DNA of 64,000 nucleotides from contig NZ_JACJQU010000004.1 in NCBI RefSeq assembly GCF_014696825.1, forward strand, positions 1 through 64,000, in the 5' to 3' direction. Positions 37,899 through 46,535 of this stretch are shown piece by piece. The stretch's first letter is position 1. Each line of letters starts with the position of its first letter. A program made the position numbers and the translations under genes. The DNA is from Anabaena sphaerica FACHB-251 (GTDB lineage Bacteria > Cyanobacteriota > Cyanobacteriia > Cyanobacteriales > Nostocaceae). The notes under the pieces were generated by a model that searched no databases, had not been told where the DNA came from, and saw only the letters and a program-made list of their open reading frames with translations.

Positions 37899-39317
37899 AT
37901 GCCAGAAGCTATTGTGATTGGATTGGGAAAGTCCGGTGTTGCTGCGGCAAGATTGTTGAAACAGGAAGGCTGGGAGGTAGAATTAAGCGATAGTAGCACC
38001 TCCCCAAACCTCCTGGAACAACAACAAGAACTTGCTAACGAACAAATTCCCGTTAAATTAGGTCATGTTCCAGACCTCAATAATACTCATTTACCCAAAT
38101 TAATAGTTGTTAGTCCTGGTGTACCTTGGGATATTCCTATCTTAGTCAAAGCGCGAGAGTTAGGAATTGAAACCATTGGGGAAATGGAACTAGCTTGGCG
38201 ATATTTACAAAATATCCCTTGGGTAGCCATTACCGGTACAAATGGTAAAACTACCACCACCGCGCTAACTGCTGCCATTTTTCAAGCCGCCGGATTTAAC
38301 GCCCCTGCCTGTGGTAACATCGGTTATGCTGCTTGTGAAGTAGCTTTAAAGGGAACAGGGAACAGGGAACAGGGAACAGAATATAAAACCCAAAATTCTG
38401 TAGATTGGGTAATTGGAGAATTAAGCAGTTATCAAATAGAATCTTCTGTAACCCTTGCACCGAAAATTGGTATTTGGACAACTTTCACACCAGATCATTT
38501 AGCCCGTCACAAAACATTAGAAAATTACTATAATATCAAAGCTAAACTGTTAAAAAATTCGCAATTGCAAATATTTAACGGTGATGATGTTTATTTAAAT
38601 CAAGTAGGTTTAAATCATTGGACAGATGCTTATTGGACAAGTGTGAAAGGTGCAGATTATTTAATAGGTGAAAAAGGCTTTTATATAGAAAATGGTTGGG
38701 TAATAGAAAAGTTATCTGCAACTTCAGCACCTCAGCAAATTGTCGAAGTTTCTGATTTACGAATGGTAGGAGAACACAACCAACAAAATCTGCTGATGTC
38801 AGTAGGTGCAGCAAGATTAGCAGGAATTGAAATTGAAGCAATTACCCGCGCAGTGCGTGAATTTCCTGGCGTTCCCCATCGCTTAGAACATATATGTACA
38901 TGGGAAGGAATTGATTTTATTAATGATAGCAAAGCCACTAATTATGATGCCGCAGAAGTTGGTTTAGCATCGGTAAAAAATCCCACAATTTTAATAGCTG
39001 GTGGTGAAGCCAAAGCCGGCGATGATACAGGTTGGTTAAATAAAATTAAGGATAAAACAGCAGCTGTTTTACTTATTGGTAGTGCTGCAAATGCTTTTGC
39101 TCAAAGGCTGGAACAAGTGGGATATAGTAATTATGAAATTGTGGAAACAATGGATAAAGCTGTACTCAAATCCGCAGAATTAGGGAAACAATATCAAGCT
39201 TCAGTGGTGTTATTATCTCCAGCTTGCGCGAGTTTTGATCAATATCCGAATTTTGAAGTTAGGGGTGAACATTTCCGGGAATTGTGTTTACAATGTGTGC
39301 ATAAGATGAAGGAATAA
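37899..39317 (+). CDS. murD: UDP-N-acetylmuramoyl-L-alanine-D-glutamate ligase
   Basis: A 472-aa Mur ligase adding D-glutamate to the peptidoglycan precursor in the cytoplasm. It has a Rossmann N-terminus ([15 protein letters not shown]), an ATP-binding GTNGKTTTT (113-121), and the later [20 protein letters not shown] and PACASFDQY motifs. Residues ~151-168 are an extra stretch encoded by (GGGAACA)4 and its flank, just before [11 protein letters not shown]. Relatives have a shorter loop there. It lies 80 bp after glyS and possibly shares its transcript. Confidence 0.95.
   Translation: MPEAIVIGLGKSGVAAARLLKQEGWEVELSDSSTSPNLLEQQQELANEQIPVKLGHVPDLNNTHLPKLIVVSPGVPWDIPILVKARELGIETIGEMELAWRYLQNIPWVAITGTNGKTTTTALTAAIFQAAGFNAPACGNIGYAACEVALKGTGNREQGTEYKTQNSVDWVIGELSSYQIESSVTLAPKIGIWTTFTPDHLARHKTLENYYNIKAKLLKNSQLQIFNGDDVYLNQVGLNHWTDAYWTSVKGADYLIGEKGFYIENGWVIEKLSATSAPQQIVEVSDLRMVGEHNQQNLLMSVGAARLAGIEIEAITRAVREFPGVPHRLEHICTWEGIDFINDSKATNYDAAEVGLASVKNPTILIAGGEAKAGDDTGWLNKIKDKTAAVLLIGSAANAFAQRLEQVGYSNYEIVETMDKAVLKSAELGKQYQASVVLLSPACASFDQYPNFEVRGEHFRELCLQCVHKMKE
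38351..38378 (+). repeat. Heptanucleotide STRR, (GGGAACA)4, inside murD
   Basis: Four perfect units within the reading frame. Three successive heptamers shift phase, so the peptide reads [10 protein letters not shown] rather than a simple repeat. Confidence 0.93.
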
Positions 39318-39321
39318 GTAA

Positions 39322-39351
39322 ACGCAGATACACGCAGATAGACGCAGATAA
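39322..39351. repeat. Decamer tandem repeat (ACGCAGATA family)
   Basis: Three ACGCAGAT units, each followed by two variable bases, directly after the murD stop. The rest of the gap up to 39599 shows nothing recognisable. Confidence 0.75.
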
Positions 39352-39599
39352 AGAGGGATAAATCAAGATATTGTATAATTTAATTTTGTCCTGTTGATGA
39401 TGCGTTTATCTGTGTTCAGAATAAATTAGCTCTAAAGATAGATAAATAATCAACATCATCAATGATTTAATTCAAAAGAGTCTTTCACTTCTGTAAATAA
39501 GGTTTGGTAAAACACCAAGCCTTTTATATTTTTATAAACACTGGTAATTTATAAATATTGAATATACATCAAGAAATACTAAATATTGAAAAACCATAA

Positions 39600-40016
39600 A
39601 TGCCACTTAAAACCATTCGCTTGCGAACTTTAATTTCTTTAATAATCATTCTAATCACAGGACTTTTATACAGTCGTTACCGTTATTCTATTTCCTGGTT
39701 AAACCAAGAAGTAGGAGGTATTTTTTATGTGATATTTTGATGTTTATTTGCCTTTTTATTTATTCCCACTCGTAGCACAGTTTGGCAAATTCCTTTATGG
39801 GTATTGATAATTACTTGTTTATTGGAATTTCTGCAATTGTGGCATCCACCATTTTTAGATTGGTTACGTTCATTTTGGTGGGGAAAAATGGTACTTGGTA
39901 GTGTGTTCATTTGGGCAGATTTCCCCTATTATTTTATTGGTAGTGGGTTAGGATGGCTAGGATTAAAATTGATATGGGGTGTAAAAGATAAACATAAAAA
40001 ATCAACCAGGGAATAA
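39600..40016 (+). pseudogene. DUF2809-like membrane protein gene with an in-frame TGA
   Basis: The ATG at 39600 opens a frame for 46 codons (RTLISLIIILITGLLYSRYR), stopped by TGA at 39738-39740. The same frame then continues without shift for 92 more codons to TAA at 40014. The joined 138-residue product has four TM segments and the family feature LLEFLQLWHPPFLDWLR. The TGA follows IF and precedes CLF, so a lost Trp codon (TGG) is likely. It could also be a sequencing error. Confidence 0.75.
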
Positions 40017-40035
40017 ATTCCCTGTCTAAAAGCTA

Positions 40036-40055
40036 AAGTCGGTTAAAACCGACTA
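40036..40055. terminator. Hairpin between convergent DUF2809 and ilvA genes
   Basis: AGTCGGTT and AACCGACT form an 8-bp stem. The location between convergent genes fits bidirectional termination, although T-runs are weak and the motif also resembles a dispersed repeat. Confidence 0.35.
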
Positions 40056-40080
40056 TTAAAATCTCACTTCAACCCTCATT

Positions 40081-40110
40081 TCTCTGCGTTCTCTGCGCCT
40101 CTGCGTGAGA
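40081..40110. repeat. Dispersed repeat (CTCTGCG family)
   Basis: Tandem CTCTGCG-type units ending CTCTGCGTGAG. Related copies lie at 49120-49156, 52243-52286 and 62254-62284. Confidence 0.7.
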
Positions 40111-40116
40111 TTAATC

Positions 40117-41628
40117 CTAACCCAAAAACAACTTATAAGCAGGATTTTGGCTTTCATCCCAATAACGATAACCCAAGGAATCAAGAAATACTTGCCATTG
40201 TTCCATTTCATGGGGTGGTACTTGCATTCCTACCACAATTCGCCCATAGTCTGCGCCGTTATTGCGATAATGAAATAAGCTGATATTCCAGTCGGGAGAC
40301 ATAGAACCGACAAATTTCATTAATGCACCGGGACGTTCGAGAAATTCAAATCGGTATAATAATTCATTGTGTGCAAGAAAAGAATGTCCACCGACCATGT
40401 GCCGCAGGTGCAATTTTGTTAATTCATCATCGGTTAAATCAATTGTTTTTAAACCACTGGCTTCAAATTTATCAACTATTTTAGCTGCGTCGGCGCGGTT
40501 TTCAATTTGTACTCCGACAAAAATATGTGCTTCTTTATTATCAGCAATGCGATAATTAAATTCAGTCAAATTCCTGTTACCAATACATTCACAAAACTGA
40601 CGCAGACTTCCTGGTTCTTCGGGAATTGTCACCGCAAAAATGGCTTCTCGACGTTCCCCATATTCTGCCCTTTCTGCCACAAAACGCAAGCGGTCAAAGT
40701 TCATGTTAGCACCGCAAGCAACAGCGATGAGGGTTTGTCCTTGGATTTGTTCTCGTTCTGCGTAGGCTTTAGCAGCTGCGATCGCTAATGCCCCAGCAGG
40801 TTCTAAAATAGAACGAGTATCCTCAAACACATCTTTTATCGCTGCACAGGTAGCATCGGTATCTACTAAAATGATTTCATCCACATATTGCTGACACAAG
40901 CGGAAGGTTTCTTCCCCCACTTCCCGCACCGCTACCCCATCCGCAAATAAACCCACCTGGGACAAGCGCACCCGATGACCGGCTTTAAGAGACTGACTCA
41001 TAGCATCAGCGTCTACAGGTTCGACACCGATAATTTTGATTTCGGGACGCAACCGCTTTACATAAGCTGCAATACCGGAAATTAGACCCCCGCCACCAAT
41101 AGCCACAAATATTGCATGGATAGGTTGCTGATATTGTCGCAGTATTTCCATGCCGATGGTTCCCTGGCCTGCGATGACATCAGGATCATCAAAAGGATGT
41201 ATAAAGGTTAACCCTTTTTCCGCTTCCAATTGACGGGCGTGGGCGTAAGCATCATCATAGTTATTGCCATGTAGGACAACTTCTCCTCCCCGTGCTTTGA
41301 CTGCATTGATTTTTACCTGGGGCGTAATCACGGGCATAACAATGATGGCTTTTGTTCCCAAGCGACGGGCAGCCAAGGCCACACCTTGGGCATGATTTCC
41401 CGCAGAAGCCGCAATCACACCTTGTTTAAGTAAGTCTGGGGGCAGGTTGACCATTTTGTTATATGCACCCCGCAGTTTGAAGGAGAAGACGGACTGCATA
41501 TCTTCCCTTTTCAGCAGCAGTTTGTTGTTGATGCGGTTCGAGAGGTTGGGAGCATTTTCCAGTGGTGTTTCCTGGGCTACATCATAGACGCGGGCGGTGA
41601 GGATTTGTACCAGGTAGTCGCAATACAT
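40117..41628 (-). CDS. ilvA: Biosynthetic threonine ammonia-lyase
   Basis: A 503-aa PLP enzyme turning threonine into 2-oxobutanoate, the first step to isoleucine. The PLP lysine lies in SVFSFKLRGAYNKM, a Gly-rich phosphate loop is GGGGLISGIA, and the C-terminus has two ACT-like regulatory domains (from ~320; EEPGSLRQFCECIG and FEFLERPGALMKFVG). The two regulatory domains mark the isoleucine-inhibited biosynthetic form. The ATG at 41628 gives the family N-terminus MYCDYLVQILTARVYDVAQ; an upstream ATG at 41697 is possible. Confidence 0.94.
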   Translation of the reverse strand: MYCDYLVQILTARVYDVAQETPLENAPNLSNRINNKLLLKREDMQSVFSFKLRGAYNKMVNLPPDLLKQGVIAASAGNHAQGVALAARRLGTKAIIVMPVITPQVKINAVKARGGEVVLHGNNYDDAYAHARQLEAEKGLTFIHPFDDPDVIAGQGTIGMEILRQYQQPIHAIFVAIGGGGLISGIAAYVKRLRPEIKIIGVEPVDADAMSQSLKAGHRVRLSQVGLFADGVAVREVGEETFRLCQQYVDEIILVDTDATCAAIKDVFEDTRSILEPAGALAIAAAKAYAEREQIQGQTLIAVACGANMNFDRLRFVAERAEYGERREAIFAVTIPEEPGSLRQFCECIGNRNLTEFNYRIADNKEAHIFVGVQIENRADAAKIVDKFEASGLKTIDLTDDELTKLHLRHMVGGHSFLAHNELLYRFEFLERPGALMKFVGSMSPDWNISLFHYRNNGADYGRIVVGMQVPPHEMEQWQVFLDSLGYRYWDESQNPAYKLFLG

Positions 41629-41771
41629 ATCAAGGGGTGCAATTTGGGGTTGGATTGTTAATTTTACCGCTTGTTGACTATAGCGATCGCATACCATCTA
41701 ATTTTGAGAACATGATATTATTAAAACGAATCTATAAAATTATTGGCTGTACAAGTTAAAATCACAGTTTA

Positions 41772-42167
41772 ATGCACGTTATCAGCCGGAAAAAGCTCAG
41801 AGAATATTGTCAGGAACACGCAGACTGTTGTGAAGCTCTTGATGACTGGTATTTTACTGTTAGTAAAGCTGATTGGGGTAATTTAGTAGAGGTACAGTCT
41901 GTTTATCCCAAAGCTGAAGCTGTTGGTAATTTGACAGTTTTCAATATTAAAGGCAATAAATACCGTTTAATTGCCAATACTATTGCCAAAACCCTGAAAC
42001 CTAATAAAATCGTGACGATATCAATAGGGTTTCAGGCATATTTGAGAAAATTGGCAATAGTATTGATTGCTAGTATTAATTATGAGAGCCAGGTCATCTA
42101 TATTAAATATGTCTTAACTCATGCAGAATATGACAAAGACTACTGGAAAAATGACCCTTACTTTTGA
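41772..42167 (+). CDS. HigB-type mRNA interferase with in-frame MITE insertion
   Basis: A 131-aa HigB-family toxin (PF09907-like: MHVISRKKLREYC, DWYFTVSKADWGN, VFNIKGNKYRLIA, YVLTHAEYDKDYW). Residues ~68-99 are foreign. They are encoded by a 91-bp inverted-repeat element plus 5-bp duplication at 41970-42070. Removing them restores KYRLIASINYESQ and a normal 99-aa toxin. HigB family toxins cleave mRNA on ribosomes. The insertion splits the beta-sheet core, so the protein is probably inactive though the frame is kept. Confidence 0.85.
   Translation: MHVISRKKLREYCQEHADCCEALDDWYFTVSKADWGNLVEVQSVYPKAEAVGNLTVFNIKGNKYRLIANTIAKTLKPNKIVTISIGFQAYLRKLAIVLIASINYESQVIYIKYVLTHAEYDKDYWKNDPYF
41975..42065. 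mobile_element. 91-bp MITE with 5-bp target duplication
   Basis: The ends are perfect inverted repeats CAATACTATTGCCAA and TTGGCAATAGTATTG. A second inner inverted pair (CCTGAAACC and GGTTTCAGG) follows. ATTGC flanks both sides (41970-41974, 42066-42070). There is no coding capacity of its own, so it depends on a transposase elsewhere. Confidence 0.92.
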
Positions 42168-42555
42168 TTCAGAAGTTTACAGCAAATTACTTTCTCAGTC
42201 TCAACCGCGAGTTATAAAAACTGAGGAAGAAAATGATCGGCTTTTGGCAGTTGTGGAGGATTTGCTTTCTCGTTCTCATCTGACACCAGAAGAAAATGCG
42301 TTATTGGAATTATTAGTAAGACTAATTGAAGATTTTGAAAATCAACATTATCAGCTAAATGTTTCTACCCCTCGTTCGAGAATTTTGCATTTATTGGAAG
42401 CGCGGGATTTAGAAATAGGTGATTTAGTTCCTGTTTTGGGTTCGAGTGAGTTAATCGCTAAAGTAATTAGTGGTGAGGTGGGTTTGACACAGGAACAAGC
42501 TGAGATGTTAGGACACTTTTTTCACGTTGATGGAAGTTTATTTGTTGTAAAATGA
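42151..42555 (+). CDS. HigA-type antitoxin (HTH)
   Basis: A 134-aa antitoxin overlapping the toxin gene by 17 bp. The N-terminal segment PRVIKTEEENDRLLAVVEDL is typical of HigA antitoxins that pair with HigB (toxin-first order). The C-terminal part (SRILHLLEARDLEIGDLVPVLGS) is an XRE-like helix-turn-helix. It probably binds the toxin and represses the operon. An earlier ATG at 42121 would add 10 residues. Confidence 0.85.
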   Translation: MTLTFDSEVYSKLLSQSQPRVIKTEEENDRLLAVVEDLLSRSHLTPEENALLELLVRLIEDFENQHYQLNVSTPRSRILHLLEARDLEIGDLVPVLGSSELIAKVISGEVGLTQEQAEMLGHFFHVDGSLFVVK

Positions 42556-42629
42556 ACGCATTTATTACGCTTAAAAAAATATGCTGCGGCAAACGCACCC
42601 AGCCGCTAAATTATAATTTTATATATCTT

Positions 42630-43313
42630 TTATATATCCTCCTCATCAGCACTAAAACCGTCGAGGAAAGCTAATCCTGCTTTATAAAAAACATTGCTAT
42701 CTACATAATGTTTTGCTACTTCACTTAAAGCTGATTTACCACCATTGAACCAGCGTTCACGGTTCAATAGCTGTCTTCTTAACAACTGCCATTTCTTTGG
42801 CTGATTAGTTTGAATTTCTTTAAATTCTGCTTCGATGATATCTTCAGCTTGTGCTTCAGTAGCATTTTGATTCTGTGATTTTAGGTTATTGAGTATTTGA
42901 ATAATTTCAGCCAATGCTTCTTTAAACTGAGGATCATTGGCATATTTTTTACCGATGACTTCACCAAAATTTTGCTCGGTAATCTGAACTAATTCCGCTT
43001 TAATATTGTACTGATTATTAGGCATACTTCTATAAGATTGTGGTTTACTTGATTTAGAATTTATTTTGTCATCTAGGGAAATCAGTTTTTCAAAAACCAT
43101 GTGTCCTCTTGGAGTAAGTGACACAGCCAAGTAAAAATCATCATCGAAAGTTGAGCCAGAAAGGAGATTAATAAAACCACCTTCACTGAGTTCATCCAAA
43201 TGGAAACGAACTTCCTGGAGTTTTTTACCTAATTTTTCTACAATCTGTTGGTCGCTGATTCCTTCTTTAGCAGAAAGAATTAGGTGCAAAATCTGACGTT
43301 GAGTTTCCTGCAT
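42630..43313 (-). CDS. Winged-helix domain protein
   Basis: A 227-aa soluble protein. The N-terminal ~70 residues read as a winged helix (QRQILHLILSAKEGISDQQI, VRFHLDELSEGGFI). A middle helical section and a C-terminal region with KKWQLLRRQLLNRERWFNGG and AKHYVDSNVFYKAGLAFLDG are also seen. The C-terminal part resembles cyanobacterial proteins of unknown function. It could be a regulator; targets are unknown. The ATG at 43313 is preferred over the longer frame to 43370. Confidence 0.65.
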   Translation of the reverse strand: MQETQRQILHLILSAKEGISDQQIVEKLGKKLQEVRFHLDELSEGGFINLLSGSTFDDDFYLAVSLTPRGHMVFEKLISLDDKINSKSSKPQSYRSMPNNQYNIKAELVQITEQNFGEVIGKKYANDPQFKEALAEIIQILNNLKSQNQNATEAQAEDIIEAEFKEIQTNQPKKWQLLRRQLLNRERWFNGGKSALSEVAKHYVDSNVFYKAGLAFLDGFSADEEDI

Positions 43314-43443
43314 AGTGCATTTCTGGATATATCGGCGATTAGCTGGACTTATTTGGTGTGAAAATTTCATTTTACCTACATATAGAAATAATAACCCAAG
43401 TCTAACAAGAATTATAGCTTTTTTTTACTATGGAAACCTGTAT

Positions 43444-43549
43444 TACAGCGTATTCCTTTGTTATGAGGTACAGTCTAATCTTCTTGGTTTTTGACTTTTA
43501 CCTTCTATCTGAAAATAAAGTGTACCTCATTACACCGGGAAGTGCTGTA
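43444..43549. repeat. Possible 106-bp MITE with long imperfect inverted repeats
   Basis: The left end, TACAGCGTATTCC followed by TTATGAGGTACA, mirrors the right end, TGTACCTCATTACA and GGAAGTGCTGTA. The arms are about 29 bp and imperfect. There is no gene inside. It lies in the 43314-43635 gap. A further A/T-rich short-unit repeat (CAGGATTTTCAG-like) follows at 43585-43635. Confidence 0.6.
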
Positions 43550-43635
43550 TCTCTGAGTCTTACAGTTCCAATTAATCCAAAAACCCTCTCCTGTAAATCC
43601 TTAAATTCTGAAAATCCTGATTCAGACAAATTATT

Positions 43636-44238
43636 TCACAACCAATTCTCAATCAACTTATTATTTGTATCCGTTTTAAACTCAAACACTGCACGCGTAC
43701 CAGAAGGACAAACAACTTGATTATTCTGCACAAAAGGCTGAATTGTAATTGGTTTATTTATCGGAGACCTAATTACACATATTACCCCATGCGGTTTATT
43801 ATCCAATATAAATATTCCTCCAATATGGCTATATCTAATAAATCTATTCCCTGCAATTTTTTCATTTAAACTTTTTTCCTTACCCAGAGAATATACAAAT
43901 GCTTCTTGATTATTCACATCCATTAAGAATTCGTATTTTTGTTTATAATTATTATTTAGTGATCCCGAAACATAAGCTGGTAAGTCAGCAAGTGTTTTTG
44001 CAAAAACACGATTTTTCCGATAGTGGATAATTTGACTTTTTAGAGTAACTCTAACTTGCTCTTGCGATTTACCTCTCCAAATATCATCCACCCTAGCAAA
44101 GAAAGACGGGGTAGCTATGATATATAGTCCCATACCAAAGACGCTCAAACCAAATAAAGTCTTTAACCATAAAAGACCAGTTGTAGAATTTTTATCTTTA
44201 TCTTTATCATGATTTTTATTGTTTGTTTCTTCAGTCAT
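43636..44238 (-). CDS. Type IV pilin-like G/H protein (Pilin_GH)
   Basis: A 200-aa protein with one N-terminal TM helix (about 22-45) and a C-terminal region matching the cyanobacterial pilin-G/H pattern. It has TLADLPAYV, YEFLMDVNNQEAFVYSL, then IRYSHIGGIFILDN, then VICVIRSP and VVCPSGTRAV with a Cys pair. The usual prepilin peptidase site (GFTLIE) is not present, so it may be a membrane-tethered derivative rather than a filament subunit. It lies 38 bp after the next gene on the same strand. Confidence 0.65.
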   Translation of the reverse strand: MTEETNNKNHDKDKDKNSTTGLLWLKTLFGLSVFGMGLYIIATPSFFARVDDIWRGKSQEQVRVTLKSQIIHYRKNRVFAKTLADLPAYVSGSLNNNYKQKYEFLMDVNNQEAFVYSLGKEKSLNEKIAGNRFIRYSHIGGIFILDNKPHGVICVIRSPINKPITIQPFVQNNQVVCPSGTRAVFEFKTDTNNKLIENWL

Positions 44239-44276
44239 AGTGTTGATATTCGTTACTTTAGTAAATGACAGAAAAT

Positions 44277-44645
44277 TTATTTAGGACGCACATAGAAAGA
44301 AATTGATATAACAAAAGGAATCAACAATATAATCAAGACTATATTAATTAATGTCCCTTTTTTAGACATTTGCATATATTCAGATAATAATTTTTCAGCT
44401 TTTTCATCCTCTAATGGTTGGTGATTTTTAGCATATTCAAGACTTGGTTTATATTTATTATTACCTTTTGAATATAATTGACCAAAATCTGGCTTCACTC
44501 TAATTTTTTTATATATTTCTGGATAATGTTTCTGGAAGTAATAGATTATTTCCTCATATTTATTATTAAACTTATACATAAAAATAGATTGATAAACTGA
44601 GGCTGCCAAAAACAGACCAGCAGAAATTATGAGTGCAATTTTCAT
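44277..44645 (-). CDS. Small two-TM membrane protein, function unknown
   Basis: A 122-aa protein with an N-terminal TM helix (3-21), a ~75-residue Tyr/Lys-rich loop (YYFQKHYPEIYKKIRVKPDFG) and a second TM helix (98-117). No family was recognised. It shares strand and close spacing (38 bp) with the pilin-GH gene, which suggests a two-gene unit of membrane proteins. Confidence 0.6.
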   Translation of the reverse strand: MKIALIISAGLFLAASVYQSIFMYKFNNKYEEIIYYFQKHYPEIYKKIRVKPDFGQLYSKGNNKYKPSLEYAKNHQPLEDEKAEKLLSEYMQMSKKGTLINIVLIILLIPFVISISFYVRPK

Positions 44646-44693
44646 CTTAGTTCTTAATGCAAGTGATTTAATTTACATCCTCTATTGATTCAC

Positions 44694-45737
44694 TCAATTT
44701 TTTTTCTGAGATAAATCCAACAAATTCGCCAACTTATAAACTATTCTCGCACCTACATTACCATCCCATTCTGCATCACCAACTTCATTTACATCAAACC
44801 CAATAATCTTTCTCCCACTCTTCACAACTTCCCTAAATAAACAATAAACCTGCTCTAATTCCAACCCTCCCGGAACCGGAGTTCCTGTATTTGGACAGAG
44901 TTTAGGATCTAAACCATCAACATCAAAACTAATATGCACATTTTCAGGTAAATTACTTACTATTTCCTGACATAAATCAATCCAAGTTTTACCAGCATAT
45001 TGTTGTTGTTTGATCGCTGAATCATAATAAGCAACAACCCGATTATTAGAACCATTAATTATTTCCACTTCATCAATACAAATATCTCGCAAACCCACCT
45101 GAACTAACTTAGAAATTTGCGGTATTTTCAGCGCATTGAACATAATCGACGCATGGGAAAATTCAAATCCTTCGTAAGCGTCCCGTAAATCTGCGTGTGC
45201 GTCAATATGCAAAATACCAAAGTCGGGATATTGATTTGCTAAAGCTTGGAAATAACCCAAAGGTGAACTGTGATCACCACCAATAACAGCAACTTTTTTA
45301 CCCTGACTCATTGCTTGCTGACATTGAGTAAACAACCATTGATTTACCTGTTCACCAGCTTGATTAATTTCTGTGAGTATAGGTGTTAAATCTGGTGATT
45401 CTGTGATTGCTTTACCTTCCGATTGTCTGGCAATTATTTTAGCTGCTTGTTGACGATAATAGTTATTTTTATCTAAAATCTCTTGAGGAATTTCTACTAA
45501 ATAAATTCCCTGTTTCCAACCATCAGGATTATCAAAATCAAATAAATCTATTTGATAAGAAGCATCTAAAATTCGTTGTGGTGCATTTGCTGTTCCTGCA
45601 CCGTAAGAAACCGTGACTTCCCAAGGTACAGCAAAGACAATTAAATTAGCCGAATCATAATCGTCAGGTAAACCCAATAGATTACCATTAATTGCAGCTA
45701 TACCGCTAGGATTGTAGTCTTGGATTTGGTTACTCAT
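44694..45737 (-). CDS. speB: Ureohydrolase (agmatinase/arginase family)
   Basis: A 347-aa binuclear-manganese hydrolase of the arginase/agmatinase superfamily. Metal ligands are His156 in GGDHSS, Asp179/His181/Asp183 in DAHADL, and the Asp residues of SFDVDGLDP (270-278). An N-terminal extension and the DVNEVGDAEWDGNVGAR end place it in a subgroup that also includes arginases and guanidine hydrolases, so agmatine is the likely but not proven substrate. It lies immediately downstream, on the same strand, of the terminator array (45814-47010). Confidence 0.85.
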   Translation of the reverse strand: MSNQIQDYNPSGIAAINGNLLGLPDDYDSANLIVFAVPWEVTVSYGAGTANAPQRILDASYQIDLFDFDNPDGWKQGIYLVEIPQEILDKNNYYRQQAAKIIARQSEGKAITESPDLTPILTEINQAGEQVNQWLFTQCQQAMSQGKKVAVIGGDHSSPLGYFQALANQYPDFGILHIDAHADLRDAYEGFEFSHASIMFNALKIPQISKLVQVGLRDICIDEVEIINGSNNRVVAYYDSAIKQQQYAGKTWIDLCQEIVSNLPENVHISFDVDGLDPKLCPNTGTPVPGGLELEQVYCLFREVVKSGRKIIGFDVNEVGDAEWDGNVGARIVYKLANLLDLSQKKN

Positions 45738-45813
45738 CGTGCATTTTCTGAATGTAGATCAGCAGACAAAACACTGCTTTGGTGACATTTGCATTGTAGC
45801 AGTATAAACCCTG

Positions 45814-45857
45814 AAAATAAAATTAGCACTCCGACTTTGCTAAGGAAGAGGGGTGCT
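45814..45857 (-). terminator. Hairpin at the speB-proximal end of the array
   Basis: The minus strand reads AGCACCCC, a long loop, GGAGTGCT, then AATTTTATTTT. The loop is long, so it is weaker than the other six. Confidence 0.45.
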
Positions 45858-45906
45858 TGTTGTTCCGGAAACACTACTAATCGAATCGAGGGCGATGGTT
45901 ACACAT

Positions 45907-45937
45907 TAAAAAAAAGGTTTGGCTGTGAACCAAACCT
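45907..45937 (-). terminator. Array terminator 1
   Basis: On the minus strand AGGTTTGG pairs with CCAAACCT across a 7-nt loop, followed by a run of eight T. Confidence 0.85.
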
Positions 45938-46115
45938 CTATAATTGCTGTGCTTAACAACGTACTAAATTAATTTAGTTCTAGTCTGCTTACAGATCATC
46001 TTCCTAGAGGATGTGTCCAAATACCCCAAAAACTGATAAAGCATTACTTGGTGCAAATCTTAAATCTGCTCTTATTTAACAGTATAAAAGCCCATAAGTA
46101 TCTATCTAAAGTATG

Positions 46116-46144
46116 AAAAAGGCTTGGACTCAAGCCAAGCCTTT
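46116..46144 (-). terminator. Array terminator 2
   Basis: Minus-strand stem GGCTTGG with CCAAGCC, followed by TTTTT. The stem shows a U-to-C/A-to-G pair change relative to terminator 1. Confidence 0.82.
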
Positions 46145-46145
46145 G

Positions 46146-46225
46146 TATATACCAGGTGTTTACCATATATAGTTAATTTAAACTCTGTTTTATTCTAGTT
46201 CATCTCTCTATTAGGTGTGTACAAA
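46146..46225 (-). ncRNA. Candidate small RNA, array unit 2
   Basis: The region runs from the conserved TTGTACAC box (46200-46225) to terminator 2. It contains the 32-bp core shared with unit 4 (ATTAACTA, then ATGGTAAACAC, then TGGTATATA on the minus strand). A -35-like TTGTAC and a -10-like TAGAAT lie in the box region with a long spacer. No coding frame is evident. Confidence 0.4.
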
Positions 46226-46277
46226 ATTTATAAAACCTGCTATTTAACACCACTCACAACTAAACATCAATCTGCAT

Positions 46278-46309
46278 AAAAAAAACACCCTAGAATAATA
46301 TCTAGGGTG
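46278..46309 (-). terminator. Array terminator 3
   Basis: Minus-strand stem CACCCTAGA with TCTAGGGTG, followed by eight T. This stem is unrelated in sequence to its neighbours but in the same position in the unit. Confidence 0.85.
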
Positions 46310-46507
46310 AATACACTTTTTTCAGGCATTAATAAACTGAATAATACTTTCAGTAAATCGATATTTTCACTACCTAAAGGATAATTAAACTAGGTTTTCA
46401 TCTTATCTATGAGTAATAATTAACATCCTGTAAAATCAAAACTTGAAAATTAAGATTTTAGACTGCTTAAAGAAGTAGGGAATCTCAATTGCTATTTTTT
46501 CTAAGAC

Positions 46508-46535
46508 AAAAAAGGCTTGGTGATGAACCAAGCCC
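46508..46535 (-). terminator. Array terminator 4
   Basis: Minus-strand stem GGCTTGG with CCAAGCC and a TTCATCA-type loop, followed by six T. Confidence 0.85.

Noticed and set aside
43430-43720. 96-codon plus-strand frame
   Set aside because: It spans an inverted-repeat element and the antisense of the pilin-GH gene; no coding character of its own.
45864-45869. TCCGGA as a heterocyst DIF promoter element
   Set aside because: No -10 element lies at the proper distance on either strand, and one 6-bp palindrome is expected by chance.
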